Below, piece by piece: positions 15,723-24,894 of a DNA stretch of 64,000 nt (its first letter is position 1; the number at the start of each line of letters is the position of its first letter). Origin of the DNA: an uncultured Granulosicoccaceae bacterium. Lineage in GTDB: Bacteria; Pseudomonadota; Gammaproteobacteria; Granulosicoccales; Granulosicoccaceae. The notes under the pieces are model-generated. The model worked only from the letters and a program-made list of their open reading frames with translations. It was not told the origin of the DNA and did no database searches. The stretch covers positions 19,057-83,056 of the forward strand of contig CALLLW010000053.1 in the NCBI GenBank assembly GCA_938007995.1, read 5' to 3'. A program made the position numbers and the translations under genes.

Positions 15723-16666
15723 TAACCACCGGCCACCCCCTGCGTGTTAACAAACAACGAATACACCGAGGTACTCGCGGCCATGAACAGCCGATTCCGA
15801 TGCAACCCGCCAAAGCACACGTTAGCGCAGCGCTCCGGCAATTCGATCCGACCTATCAATGTACCTTGACTATCAAACACATGAACACCATCCAGTCCTG
15901 CCTCGCCCATGCCCCAGCCACACCAGAGATTGCCATCAACATCCAGCCTGAAACCGTCCGGAGTTCCGACACCTGCATCAATTAATACTCGACGGTTTTC
16001 AAGCGTGCAGCCATCTGCAGCAACATCAAAAGCAAGGATGCGCCGTGGCTCACTTCTGGATTCAACAACATACAGGATCGATTCATCCGGTGAAAATGCC
16101 AAACCATTCGGCTGATTTATCCCTTCCGCCATCAACTCTATGCCGCCATCTGCATCAACCCGGTACACATTCGATTCAAGCTGTGGTTCTGCTTTCAGGC
16201 CTTCATAGTTACCCAATATGCCGAAGACCGGATCACTAAACCAGATTGAACCATCCGACTTACATACAATGTCATTCGGTGAGTTAAGCGGTTTACCGTT
16301 AAAGCTGTCTGCGATAACTGTGTGGGTACCGTCAATTTCAATTCTGATCACACGCCTGCTGAGGTGTTCACAGGTTAAAAGACGCCCCTGTCGATCTCGT
16401 GTGTTACCGTTGCCGTGATTCGATGGTTTTCTGAAAGTGCTTACAAGACCACTCTGCTCATCCCACCGGTATTGCGCATCACCCGGCACATCACTCCAGA
16501 TTAAAACCCGCTGATCTCCAAACCAGACCGGTCCTTCACACCAGGTATAACCTGTTGCAAGGCGCTCAACTTTGGCAAGCTTTAAAACGTATTGATCAAA
16601 TGCCGGTGTTATCGAAACCACTGACGGATCAGGATAACGCTGGCTGGGTGTCCACTCGGTGCTCAT
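15722..16666 (-). CDS. SMP-30/gluconolactonase/LRE-like lactonase
   Basis: A 314-aa six-bladed beta-propeller enzyme of the SMP-30 family, which hydrolyses sugar or other lactones with a bound divalent metal. Family landmarks are present: CEGPVWFGDQR with the metal-binding Glu, NSPNDIVCKSDGSIWFSDP with Asn and Asp ligands, INQPNGLAFSPDE, and GTPDGFRLDVDGNLW with the catalytic-type Asp. It has no signal peptide, so it is probably cytoplasmic. A uronate-dehydrogenase-like gene elsewhere in the window (37.5 kb) would make aldarolactones, but the two are not adjacent. The substrate is unassigned. Confidence 0.88.
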   Translation of the reverse strand: MSTEWTPSQRYPDPSVVSITPAFDQYVLKLAKVERLATGYTWCEGPVWFGDQRVLIWSDVPGDAQYRWDEQSGLVSTFRKPSNHGNGNTRDRQGRLLTCEHLSRRVIRIEIDGTHTVIADSFNGKPLNSPNDIVCKSDGSIWFSDPVFGILGNYEGLKAEPQLESNVYRVDADGGIELMAEGINQPNGLAFSPDESILYVVESRSEPRRILAFDVAADGCTLENRRVLIDAGVGTPDGFRLDVDGNLWCGWGMGEAGLDGVHVFDSQGTLIGRIELPERCANVCFGGLHRNRLFMAASTSVYSLFVNTQGVAGG

Positions 16667-16852
16667 ATTGAACCACTGCTGTTAAATGAAGGAACACAGA
16701 CTCTACACTGAATATCTTCAATCAAAAAGCCGGTCATCCAGTATACAATAGTGACCGCCATCATCTGGTCTGGCTTATCGTTGCCAATGACAGCACCATC
16801 GTATTATTTGCTTGACAACTTCTTCATTGATTAGTTAAGCCCTAAATAACTC

Positions 16853-16873
16853 AATTGGGACCCGGCTCCAATT
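16853..16873 (+). promoter_or_regulatory. Inverted repeat abutting the exporter start codon
   Basis: AATTGG at 16853-16858 and CCAATT at 16868-16873 flank a 9-nt spacer and end exactly at the ATG of the TauE/SafE gene. The only Shine-Dalgarno-like bases (GGGA) fall within the stem-loop. It could be an operator or an RNA hairpin that masks the ribosome-binding site. A TTGACA lies upstream at 16812-16817, without a clear -10 box. Confidence 0.4.
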
Positions 16874-17656
16874 ATGCCAACTCCAGACACACTGCTGAAT
16901 TACCCGGAGCTGGCTATTCCCTTGATACTGGCAGCTTTTCTTGTTGGCTTATCTAAAGGCGGCCTGCCGGCAGTGGCAATGCTCAGCGTTCCGCTCCTGT
17001 CACTACAGATGCCACCACTGGTAGCGGCTGTATTGTTGTTACCAATCTATATATTGGCGGACATGGTAGGCGTGTATCTGTATCGACGCGAATATAGTAG
17101 CGAGAATGTAAAAGTGTTAATACCTGCAGGGGTGCTTGGTGTATTGATAGGTTGGGCTACTGCCTCGGTGGTATCGGATAAAATGGTTACCTTACTCATC
17201 GGGGTAATGGGGATAACTTTCTGCCTGTACACCTGGTCAAGAAGAAACCGCAACATCCCTGCCACCAGACCACAAGTTAAAAAAGGCCTTTTTTGGGGAA
17301 CACTGTCAGGTTTTACCAGCTTTGTAGCACATGCAGGTGGCCCGCCATTTCAGGTTTATATGCTGCCGCAAAAGCATCCAAAGATGGTTTTTGCAGGCAC
17401 CACAACGCTGGTCTTCGCCGTGGTCAATCTTGCCAAGATAATTCCATACTCTAATCTGCATCCCTATACCCGGGACACATTAACAGTATCTTTGATTTTA
17501 TTGCCTGTTGCAGCGCTCGGAACGCTTGCTGGTAAAAGTCTGATACAACGTTTACCAGAGCCCTTGTTCTATCAGGCAGTGCAGATTGCACTATTTTTAT
17601 TATCTCTGAAGCTCGTCTACGATGCCGCCATCAGTAGTCTGCTCCACATTTCATGA
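16874..17656 (+). CDS. TauE/SafE family sulfite/anion exporter
   Basis: A 260-aa integral membrane protein of the TauE/SafE (DUF81) family. Members export sulfite, sulfoacetate or related organic anions. About seven to eight hydrophobic segments are visible. The two family half-repeats can be seen as FLVGLSKGGLPAVAML near the N-terminus and FTSFVAHAGGPPFQVYMLPQ in the middle. Length is typical. It stands alone between divergent genes. In a genome with APS reductase it is tempting to see it as a safety valve for sulfite, but the substrate is not determined by sequence. Confidence 0.88.
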   Translation: MPTPDTLLNYPELAIPLILAAFLVGLSKGGLPAVAMLSVPLLSLQMPPLVAAVLLLPIYILADMVGVYLYRREYSSENVKVLIPAGVLGVLIGWATASVVSDKMVTLLIGVMGITFCLYTWSRRNRNIPATRPQVKKGLFWGTLSGFTSFVAHAGGPPFQVYMLPQKHPKMVFAGTTTLVFAVVNLAKIIPYSNLHPYTRDTLTVSLILLPVAALGTLAGKSLIQRLPEPLFYQAVQIALFLLSLKLVYDAAISSLLHIS

Positions 17657-17767
17657 TAACCGGAAACAGTTGCTGGCCCATCCACTGACTGATCATCAAT
17701 CTAACAATGTACAAGTTCTGCGCTACCACCCTTGCTACCGGTCTGGTTGCTGGTCTGGCTGCTGGTC

Positions 17768-18985
17768 TTAAGCTGCGGCAGCTCGTACCTCATTAACGAT
17801 GGACTTGAATTCATCATCATTAAGAATATCGCGCTTTTCGATACCCTTCTGCTTAACACGGGTGAGCATCTCTGTGACTTGTTCATCGTCAGCCACGCCG
17901 AGACCTAGTTCGCCCAACTTATAGACAATAGAAGCTTTGCCACTTTTCTTACCCAACACGACTTCGCCGTTACGGCCGGTGAGACTCGGGTGAGTACCAA
18001 ACATTACCAGCGGATCTTCCATTACGTACTGAATACCAATACCGGATTCACGAATAAAGTTGCCGTGCCCGAGTACCGGCTTATTGCGCGCTATTGGAAT
18101 ATTGGAAAGCGATGACAACAAATCACCCAGTTCCGGTAATTTATCAAGTTTGTAGCCGGTCTCGTAACCATAGAGTAAATCAAGACCAAGCATTAACTCT
18201 TCAAGTGCAGCATTGCCAGTGCGCTCACCAAGACCATTACCACAACTGTGAACACACTCAGCACCTGCGGTAACCGCAGCAAGCTCGGTAGCGACACCCA
18301 TACCGAAATCGTTATGAGTGTGGATTTCTATTGGCAGGCCAGTCATGTCTTTTACCCAACGCACCATGTACTTGATGGCTTCCGGTGTAGCGCAGCCCAT
18401 GGTATCGACAATGCCTATGGAATCCGGCATAGATTCATTGGTGATCGCCTTGCAGAGATTGGTTAGATCTTCCTCACGGGCACGAGTTGTATCGTAGGGA
18501 AAGTACACAGCGTACAAACCCTGCTCTTTTGCGTAGTTAATCACATCCCTGCTTTTCTTAAACACATCTTCCCAGGTCCAGCCGAACTGTGTGACCAGCT
18601 TGGGATAACCGATGGGCACTTCGATAATCACACCATCAGCGCCGCATTCGAGCGCCATGTCGATATCCTGCTTCATGGCGCGGGCAAAGGTGAAGATTCT
18701 CGATTTTAATCCAAGCTTTGAAATCTCTTTAATGGCTTCAGCATCCTGCGGAGACACAGCCGGCATACCGGCCTCTATGCGCTCAACACCGATCTCATCA
18801 AGCTTGCTGGCAATCTTGATTTTGTCATCAATAGAGAACACAACACCCGGTGTCTGCTCACCATCACGCAAGGTCGCATCATGAATCTCAACCTTAGGTG
18901 CTAAAGCCAGTTCACTGCGAACATCAGCCTTAAAATTGTAAGGACTGACCCACCATTTACCATCGACTGAATGTGTTTCACGCAT
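17768..18985 (-). CDS. LeuA/homocitrate-synthase-like (HMGL-family) acyltransferase
   Basis: A 405-aa TIM-barrel enzyme of the isopropylmalate/citramalate/homocitrate synthase group, which condenses an acyl-CoA with a 2-oxoacid. The metal and substrate motif HDATLRDGEQTPGVVFS is near residue 35. The HxH metal site is IEIHTHNDFGMG, with family motif GNGLGERTGNAALEE. The C-terminus is short and lacks the LeuA allosteric domain (full LeuA is about 510 aa), so it is not the standard leucine enzyme. The ATG at 18985 is preferred; an ATG at 19015 in frame adds 10 residues. It is divergent from a GntR/FCD regulator that probably controls it. The substrate is unknown. Confidence 0.82.
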   Translation of the reverse strand: MRETHSVDGKWWVSPYNFKADVRSELALAPKVEIHDATLRDGEQTPGVVFSIDDKIKIASKLDEIGVERIEAGMPAVSPQDAEAIKEISKLGLKSRIFTFARAMKQDIDMALECGADGVIIEVPIGYPKLVTQFGWTWEDVFKKSRDVINYAKEQGLYAVYFPYDTTRAREEDLTNLCKAITNESMPDSIGIVDTMGCATPEAIKYMVRWVKDMTGLPIEIHTHNDFGMGVATELAAVTAGAECVHSCGNGLGERTGNAALEELMLGLDLLYGYETGYKLDKLPELGDLLSSLSNIPIARNKPVLGHGNFIRESGIGIQYVMEDPLVMFGTHPSLTGRNGEVVLGKKSGKASIVYKLGELGLGVADDEQVTEMLTRVKQKGIEKRDILNDDEFKSIVNEVRAAAA

Positions 18986-19142
18986 AGGATTTTTCCGGCT
19001 AAGTGTTATCAACATTTACTTCAATTTTTATCATATATTCTTTCATTTAACAATAAAATAACGATATTATTAAACGTAATCAGATAGGCTTTTTATTTTT
19101 CTCGCTTCTGTGTCAGGATGGTATTCGATCGTTTAACAGCGT
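18986..19142. promoter_or_regulatory. AT-rich divergent promoter region of the LeuA-like and GntR genes
   Basis: The interval between the divergent starts is very AT-rich (around 19020-19100) compared with its surroundings and contains the run AACGATATTATTAAACG near 19060-19076. It should hold both promoters and the GntR operator. No single palindrome stands out enough to name. Confidence 0.4.
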
Positions 19143-19826
19143 GTGACAGATTCTATGGCAGCTAACGACGAAGACATCAGCCGGACTGCGCAGTCAACCA
19201 CTCAAAGAGCCTACCTTGCGCTGCGCGATGCAATACTTTCCGGAGAAATTGCGCCGGGAGAAAGGCTCAAGGTTGAGACACTGAAAAGCACCTACGCCAC
19301 CGGTGCATCGCCAGTCAGAGAAGCACTCAGTTTGCTCACTTCGGATCAACTGGTGGAGCGCCGCGATCAACGTGGCTTCCGGGTGGCGCAGGCCAGCAAG
19401 GAGCAGTTTGAAGAGATTTTGAATCTTCGCTGCAAACTAGAAGATCTGGCACTGCAGACCAGCCTGATGAAAGCCACCAAGGAATGGGAAGATAGGTTGG
19501 TGCTTGCACATCATCACATGAGCCGCGCTTACAATGCACCCGCTAAAGAATTTGAGGAACATCATAAAGCCTTTCACATGGCGCTTATCTCTGCCTGCGA
19601 ATCACCTATCCTGCTGCGCTTTTGCGATCAGTTATACTCACTGAATGTGCGCTACAGAAATTTTGCCGGCAAGTCCAAAGGCTATGCCAAGCGGGATGTG
19701 GCAGAAGAGCACAACGAAATCTTCCAGGCCGCTGTAGATCGTGACACAACTCGAGCTTCTGAACTACTGGCATCACACTACCGCATTACCGGTAACTATC
19801 TGGTGGACTTGCTCACCATCTCATAA
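19143..19826 (+). CDS. GntR family transcriptional regulator (FCD domain)
   Basis: A 227-aa one-component regulator. The winged HTH spans about 20-85, with the family pattern ILSGEIAPGERLKVETL, then SPVREALSLLTSDQLVE and QRGFRVA. The C-terminal all-helical FCD domain, with several His and Asp metal or ligand positions (for example EEHHKAFHMALI), senses a small carboxylate-type effector. Starts at GTG 19143 or ATG 19155 are both possible. It is divergent from the LeuA-like gene and convergent with the dioxygenase. It probably controls one or both, plus the TRAP genes beyond. Confidence 0.9.
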   Translation: MTDSMAANDEDISRTAQSTTQRAYLALRDAILSGEIAPGERLKVETLKSTYATGASPVREALSLLTSDQLVERRDQRGFRVAQASKEQFEEILNLRCKLEDLALQTSLMKATKEWEDRLVLAHHHMSRAYNAPAKEFEEHHKAFHMALISACESPILLRFCDQLYSLNVRYRNFAGKSKGYAKRDVAEEHNEIFQAAVDRDTTRASELLASHYRITGNYLVDLLTIS

Positions 19827-19847
19827 TTATAAAATTAGAAACCTGAA

Positions 19848-20717
19848 TCAACTTTCACTAACAAGCCGAAAATCAAAATCCACTCGCAGGTATTCACCCG
19901 GCACTTTACCGGATAGTTCAAAGCCGTCCGGGAATGACCCTGCCTCCTGTTTGACATAAGACATCACCAGATCTTCCCGCACTCCAAAAACTGTGTCCTG
20001 ATCAAGATAAGGATCGTCATCAGGAAATACCTCTGTGACCACAGACCGACAACCTTCTGCACTAGCAATAAAGTGCAGATGCGATGGTCGCCACGGATGA
20101 CGCCCCGCAGCATTCAAGATCTGCCCGACCGGGCCATCACCCGGCACAGTATAGCTAACCGGCTTGACTGTGGTGAATGCATAGTAACCGTTTTCATCAG
20201 TAGTCATTAACGCATGAAATGAATGTATATCCTGTTCATCATCCTGACTTGAATACAATCCGTTGGGGGCTGTCTGCCAGATATCGAGCTTAGCGCCTTT
20301 AATCGGCATGTCATTGGTATCAAACACGTGGCCGGTAACAAGCAACACATCACCTTCATAGTGACGCTTCATATCAGCACCAATTTCAAGTGGTGGCGGA
20401 TTTGATACATGAAACGGCCCGAGTACAGAAGAGCTGGTCGCATCCGGCACCGAGTGGATCATATCTACCAGAGAAGACAATCCCATCACATCAGATAACA
20501 ACACAAATTCGTTTCGCTCCGGTCCGGTGATGTTGCCAGCCCACTCAAGAAACTCAAGGCCTTTGCGCCATTCATCGTGAGTAAGATTGGTTTCACGTGC
20601 GAAGTCATGTAGATGACGCGCGAGGCATGTGAGGACTTCCTTAAGCCTCGGGTCGGTATCTTTGCCGAAATATCCGGTAAATACATCGGTGATATTGTTT
20701 TTGGTAACTGTACGCAT
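19848..20717 (-). CDS. Intradiol ring-cleavage dioxygenase, hydroxyquinol 1,2-dioxygenase type
   Basis: A 289-aa non-haem Fe(III) dioxygenase that would cleave a catechol or hydroxyquinol between its two hydroxyls. The N-terminal helical dimer domain (to about 95) precedes the beta-sandwich. The four iron ligands line up as Y155, Y189, H213 and H215, with spacing close to catechol 1,2-dioxygenase. The segment ITGPERNEFVLLSDVMGLSSLVD and the SVLGPFH start of the catalytic domain resemble hydroxyquinol enzymes. A maleylacetate reductase, the expected next step, is absent nearby. The TRAP transporter genes lie 60 nt upstream on the same strand, which suggests the transported solute or its product is the ring substrate. 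Confidence 0.88.
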   Translation of the reverse strand: MRTVTKNNITDVFTGYFGKDTDPRLKEVLTCLARHLHDFARETNLTHDEWRKGLEFLEWAGNITGPERNEFVLLSDVMGLSSLVDMIHSVPDATSSSVLGPFHVSNPPPLEIGADMKRHYEGDVLLVTGHVFDTNDMPIKGAKLDIWQTAPNGLYSSQDDEQDIHSFHALMTTDENGYYAFTTVKPVSYTVPGDGPVGQILNAAGRHPWRPSHLHFIASAEGCRSVVTEVFPDDDPYLDQDTVFGVREDLVMSYVKQEAGSFPDGFELSGKVPGEYLRVDFDFRLVSES

Positions 20718-20777
20718 CTATCCGGATCCTAAATATAAACATTCAACAGTTCTGCCGCCCTAAACGCCAGCGAGAAA

Positions 20778-22085
20778 CTAGCGCAAAATACCGATGCTGA
20801 GCGACGGAAACTTAATGAGCAGAATCAGAACCAGCAACATCACAAAAGCAAACGGCAGTGCGCCGAGGAAGACATCTTTTAGTTTGATTCGATCATCATT
20901 CAGTGTTGATTTAATTACAAAGCAACTGATGCCCAGTGGCGGAGTCAGTAATCCAATCTCGGCCCCAACCACTGTCACTATGCCAAACCACACAGGGCTA
21001 AGACCCAGTGATTCAATGATAGGCAAAAATAGCGGTACAACAATTAATATAATCGATGCGGTATCGAGCAATGTGCCGAGAAATAACATCAAACAAACAT
21101 AGATCACCATGATCATGACAAAACTGAACTCATTACCGGCAATAATATTACCCAGTTCGTTCGGCAATGCAGCAAGACCCAGCATCCGACTGTAAATCGA
21201 AGCGGCAGTAATAAGAAACAGAATCGCAGCCGTGATATGCCCCGTTTCAATTAATGCCTGCCAGAATGTTTTCAGTGTCATGCGACCGCGCAAAAACGCT
21301 ATCAGCAAACCAACCGTAGCCCCCGCAGCCCCCGCTTCCACCGGCGATAGCCAGCCGGTGTAGATTCCACCCAACACGACCAGCACCAGAAACACCAGTG
21401 GTAAAGTTTTGGAAATGGCAGTTGCCGTACTCATCGGTTCATGTTCTTCAACCGGCTTACCACCAACAAAATCCGGAAAAAACCTGCCGGCAAACGCAAT
21501 CGCACCGATATAGGCAACAGCTAACAATATGCCTGGTACGACACCCGCCAGAAACATATCACCCACTGATTGCTCGGCAACAAAGGCATAAATAATCAAC
21601 ATGGCAGACGGCGGAATGATCATACCTAACACCGATGACCCGGCCACCACGCCCACAGCAAAACGCGGGTTGTAGTCGTAACGCTGCATCTGCGGAACTG
21701 CGACTTTGGAAAACACAGACGCAGAAGCTATTGATGAACCAGTGACTGCGGCGAACGCAGCATTGGCGCCGACAGTCGCCATACCAATACCGCCTTTGAT
21801 TTTGTGAAAGGCGGCATTCATCACATCGTAAATATCGTTGCCGAGACCTGCCTTGGACACAACAATACCCATAAAGGTAAACAACGGCACAGTGGCGAAG
21901 GTGTATTCCATTACACTGTCACTCAGCGCAATCTTTAACAGATTCATCGCAAGATCGAAGTTATCTCTCATCAACCAGATAGAGACAAAAGACACCATGC
22001 CCAGTGCTACCGGAATATAAACACCCAGGTAGATCAGGGTAACGATCGCTGCAACAGACAGGAGACCAATCTCAATCGGACTCAT
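20778..22085 (-). CDS. dctM: TRAP transporter large permease (DctM)
   Basis: A 435-aa membrane protein with about twelve hydrophobic segments: the large, Na+-coupled permease of a tripartite TRAP carboxylate transporter. Family sequences such as PLFTFMGIVVSKAGLG, VTGSSIASASVFSKVAVPQM and IIPPSAMLIIYAFVAEQS are present. Its ATG overlaps the small-permease stop by 4 nt (ATGA), so the two are co-translated. The binding protein and small permease are upstream on the same strand, and the intradiol dioxygenase is downstream. Confidence 0.95.
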   Translation of the reverse strand: MSPIEIGLLSVAAIVTLIYLGVYIPVALGMVSFVSIWLMRDNFDLAMNLLKIALSDSVMEYTFATVPLFTFMGIVVSKAGLGNDIYDVMNAAFHKIKGGIGMATVGANAAFAAVTGSSIASASVFSKVAVPQMQRYDYNPRFAVGVVAGSSVLGMIIPPSAMLIIYAFVAEQSVGDMFLAGVVPGILLAVAYIGAIAFAGRFFPDFVGGKPVEEHEPMSTATAISKTLPLVFLVLVVLGGIYTGWLSPVEAGAAGATVGLLIAFLRGRMTLKTFWQALIETGHITAAILFLITAASIYSRMLGLAALPNELGNIIAGNEFSFVMIMVIYVCLMLFLGTLLDTASIILIVVPLFLPIIESLGLSPVWFGIVTVVGAEIGLLTPPLGISCFVIKSTLNDDRIKLKDVFLGALPFAFVMLLVLILLIKFPSLSIGILR

Positions 22086-22642
22086 GCGATGCCATTCTCG
22101 TCAGTGGAATTCGTTACGTCCGAAGACGCTGGTGCTGTGTCAGCCTCCGGCAGGATGACCTTCAGTGCAAACAATAAGCTGCACATCACCGCACTGATAA
22201 ATATCACCAGCTTGATCGGCCACCATGGTGCGGTAAATACACCCGGCACGCCAAAGTAATCTCTGGTTTCCAGCATATCGAGAAACTCGGGCCACATAGC
22301 AACCGCGATAAGCACCATAAAAATAAAAGAAACCAGATTGATTAGCTTACTCAGATACTTGCGGGCCGATGGCCAGCGGTTACCTGTAACCGAGAGAAAG
22401 CCATCGGAGCGAGTTAACCGATCTACTCTAACAACATCCGGCAACTGCAAAAATACAATCAAAACCATAGAGAACTGAACCAGTTCTACAGCACCATGAA
22501 ACGGTTTATTAAAAAAGCCGCGTGCTACAACATCGTAGTTAACCACCATAACAAGGGCGAGTACGACCAGCGTTCCAATGGCATTGGCAACCATGGCAAC
22601 TCGACTGACGAGTCGCTCCAATTGTCTGAGCAGGTGGTTCAT
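22082..22642 (-). CDS. dctQ: TRAP transporter small permease (DctQ)
   Basis: A 186-aa protein with four hydrophobic segments, the small membrane subunit of a TRAP transporter. The typical N-terminal motif of an amphipathic helix followed by a long TM (NAIGTLVVLALVMVVNYDVVARGFF) is seen, then PFHGAVELVQFSMVLIVFLQLP. It lies between dctP (with a terminator hairpin in the gap) and dctM (4-nt overlap). The C-terminus is short and polar. Confidence 0.93.
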   Translation of the reverse strand: MNHLLRQLERLVSRVAMVANAIGTLVVLALVMVVNYDVVARGFFNKPFHGAVELVQFSMVLIVFLQLPDVVRVDRLTRSDGFLSVTGNRWPSARKYLSKLINLVSFIFMVLIAVAMWPEFLDMLETRDYFGVPGVFTAPWWPIKLVIFISAVMCSLLFALKVILPEADTAPASSDVTNSTDENGIA

Positions 22643-22689
22643 TCTGAATTTTCTGGGCGTAAAAAAGGCAGCTAGAAAAGGCTGACAAA

Positions 22690-22714
22690 CAAAGGGCGGT
22701 GTTTTACACCGCCC
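22690..22714 (-). terminator. Hairpin between dctP and dctQ
   Basis: A 9-bp perfect stem (22694-22702 with 22706-22714, loop TTT) is followed on the minus strand by the T-rich run at 22693-22687. It sits just after dctP and should act as a partial terminator or RNA stabiliser, giving more binding protein than permease. Confidence 0.85.
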
Positions 22715-22731
22715 GCGGGTTAAGTAGCCAG

Positions 22732-23820
22732 CTACAGCTCCGAAGCCCAGTCACGAGTTGGCTGGTGCCCTGCCTCGGCGAGCTTCGCCATATAGGCTTT
22801 TAGCATTTCTGAACCAGGCTCACCTTTATCATCGAGGTTTTTAGCCCATTCAGCGGCAATATTCGGCATCGCGGAAGCCCATCGCGCTCGTTCATCAGCC
22901 GGTACTTCCACCACTGTACCTCCCGCTGCAACATACGCATCACGACTTTCAGCAGCCCGATCCATTGCAAGTGAAGCAACGTGATCTCTGTATTCAACCG
23001 CTACGTCCTGCAGCACCGTCCTGACTTCTTCCGGCAACTTTTTCCAGTAGTCTGCATTTACTGTAACCGTTTTAGAGTTAACTGCACCCAGATCCGCTCT
23101 TAACATATGTGGCGCGACCTCAGCAATCTTGAAAGTTTTGGCAGCTTCCGGCCACAGCATGGCATGCTCAACCATCCCGGTCTGCAGCATATTGTAGAAG
23201 TCAGTGAGTCCGCCGCGCACACCTGCAGCCCCTTCTATGCCTTCCAGGTAGCGCATATTCATACCTGCACCTGCCACCTTGCCACCTTCAATATCTTTCA
23301 GTGAGGTCACCGGCTTGCTGCTGAATACCTGATAAGTATCGAGCACCACACCGGTGGCAAGATAAACCTGATTTTGCTTCTCAAACTCCTTTTGCATGGT
23401 TGGAAATTCCTTTGCGATCTCGTCGACCGCTTTAGCAACCGCACGCGCATCTGCCGCTACAAAAGGTGTTACTGCGGACAAAGCCTGACTGGGCAACTTG
23501 GAGTTATGAAAAATGGTGGTAACAATGCCGATGTCACCGAGACCAAGTTTTACTCCCTCGAGGACCCCTTTAGGCTTCACAATCGAGCCACCATAGCTCT
23601 CCTGCCAGTCCATTTCATAGTTGCCTGCTTCAGCCAGCCGTTTATCAACTTCGGGAATAAAGAAGTTGGTGAACTCCTTGACCCACATGGCTTTGGCAGG
23701 ATAACCATCAATCACAACGGCTTTGATCTTTTCAGCAGAAAAAACAGGTGTTGCCACAGTGGCCAACGCACCAGCAACAGCAGTTACTGCCACCGTTTTA
23801 ATAAGACGATTTAATTGCAT
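22732..23820 (-). CDS. dctP: TRAP transporter substrate-binding protein (DctP)
   Basis: A 362-aa periplasmic binding protein. Residues 1-28 are a signal peptide ending PVFSA. The mature part shows DctP-family landmarks: GGSIVKPKGVLEGVKLGLGDIG, the SLKDIEGGKVAGAGMNMRYLEG region that normally holds the substrate-carboxylate Arg, and TDFYNMLQTGMVEHA. A strong GGAGAGAG ribosome-binding site precedes the ATG. Substrates of this subgroup are small carboxylates; the neighbouring intradiol dioxygenase hints at an aromatic acid, but this is not proven. Confidence 0.93.
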   Translation of the reverse strand: MQLNRLIKTVAVTAVAGALATVATPVFSAEKIKAVVIDGYPAKAMWVKEFTNFFIPEVDKRLAEAGNYEMDWQESYGGSIVKPKGVLEGVKLGLGDIGIVTTIFHNSKLPSQALSAVTPFVAADARAVAKAVDEIAKEFPTMQKEFEKQNQVYLATGVVLDTYQVFSSKPVTSLKDIEGGKVAGAGMNMRYLEGIEGAAGVRGGLTDFYNMLQTGMVEHAMLWPEAAKTFKIAEVAPHMLRADLGAVNSKTVTVNADYWKKLPEEVRTVLQDVAVEYRDHVASLAMDRAAESRDAYVAAGGTVVEVPADERARWASAMPNIAAEWAKNLDDKGEPGSEMLKAYMAKLAEAGHQPTRDWASEL

Positions 23821-24022
23821 TTTCTCTCTCCAGTTGTCACTACTCTAAACACTTAACCGCGCGCGGCATCCACCTCTCTATCCAAAGCAAAACATCACAG
23901 ACAGTGGCTCCTCATCCAATCCCTGCACTTGCATACGCTCACATGTGGCAGCATCAAATGCTGCTATCGGCAAACGCGAATATTGAAATGCACCTGTGAA
24001 CGCGTGAAACTTCCTGAAATAA

Positions 24023-24685
24023 CTACAGGAAGCTGCAAACATCCTCAAACGCAAAGCGCGGTAACTTTTGAAACAACGCTGTCTCGTCAGCGTAACCCAG
24101 ATTGCACAGGAAATTTGATTTCCAGTTTTTGCCTGCAAAAAATTCTTCATCGACGATCTGGTTGGAAAATCCTGACATCGCGCCGACGTCCAGCCCGAGC
24201 GCTCTTGCCGCGATCATAAAATAGCCACCCTGCAGGGTCGAGTTGCGAAAGGCAGTATCCTCAATGTACTGATCTTTGCCTTCAAAGAACGCACGCCTGT
24301 CTTCGTGCGGGAACAGAAACGGCAGCTCGTGCCAGAAGTCCAGGTCATAGGCAATGATCGCCGTAACCGGTGCAGACATCATTTTGTCCACGTTTTTGTC
24401 TTTCAGAGATTTTGCCAACCGTTGCTTGCCCTCCCTTGAAGTTACAAACACATATCTCGACGGGCACGTGTTCATGCTGGTCGGACCCGCTGCGGTAATC
24501 TCGTACAGCGCTCTTAGAGTGTCTTCAGATACCGGATCCGATCGCCAGGCGTAATGCGAACGTGCACCACGCAGAATCACATCAATTGAATCGTCATCCA
24601 GCTTTGGCTTGCGGGCACGCAGATCTCGATAGTGCGACTGCGCCTCTGCGCGAGCCTGCTCCAGAGCTTCGTCTGTCAGTGCCAT
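24023..24685 (-). CDS. Nitroreductase family protein, RutE/HadB-like
   Basis: A 220-aa flavin-dependent reductase. The sequence fits the RutE/HadB-type nitroreductase branch (malonic semialdehyde reductase or 2-haloacid-dehalogenase-associated). Landmarks are ILRGARSHYAWRSDPVSEDTLRALYEI, PTSMNTCPSRYVFVTS and GYFMIAARALGLDVGAMSGF. Length is near the usual 196-220 aa. RutE reduces malonic semialdehyde to 3-hydroxypropionate in pyrimidine breakdown, but no other rut genes are present. The gene is divergent from the YciI gene across a 209-nt gap that should hold both promoters. Confidence 0.85.
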   Translation of the reverse strand: MALTDEALEQARAEAQSHYRDLRARKPKLDDDSIDVILRGARSHYAWRSDPVSEDTLRALYEITAAGPTSMNTCPSRYVFVTSREGKQRLAKSLKDKNVDKMMSAPVTAIIAYDLDFWHELPFLFPHEDRRAFFEGKDQYIEDTAFRNSTLQGGYFMIAARALGLDVGAMSGFSNQIVDEEFFAGKNWKSNFLCNLGYADETALFQKLPRFAFEDVCSFL

Positions 24686-24894
24686 TCAATCCTCGTTCAA
24701 CCGCGCAGTTGGCAGTTTGTTTTGCTCTAACTTCCGTTCAATTTATGACGATTTTTCTGAATCATGTCAAGTAATGTCGATATTTTCTCAATCCGGCAAT
24801 AATTATCTTTTTCTATAAGACCGTTCGGTGTGTTTATTTACCACTCAGGACTTTGTCGCTACCATGCGTTGCAACACGGTGATGAGGAAAACCA

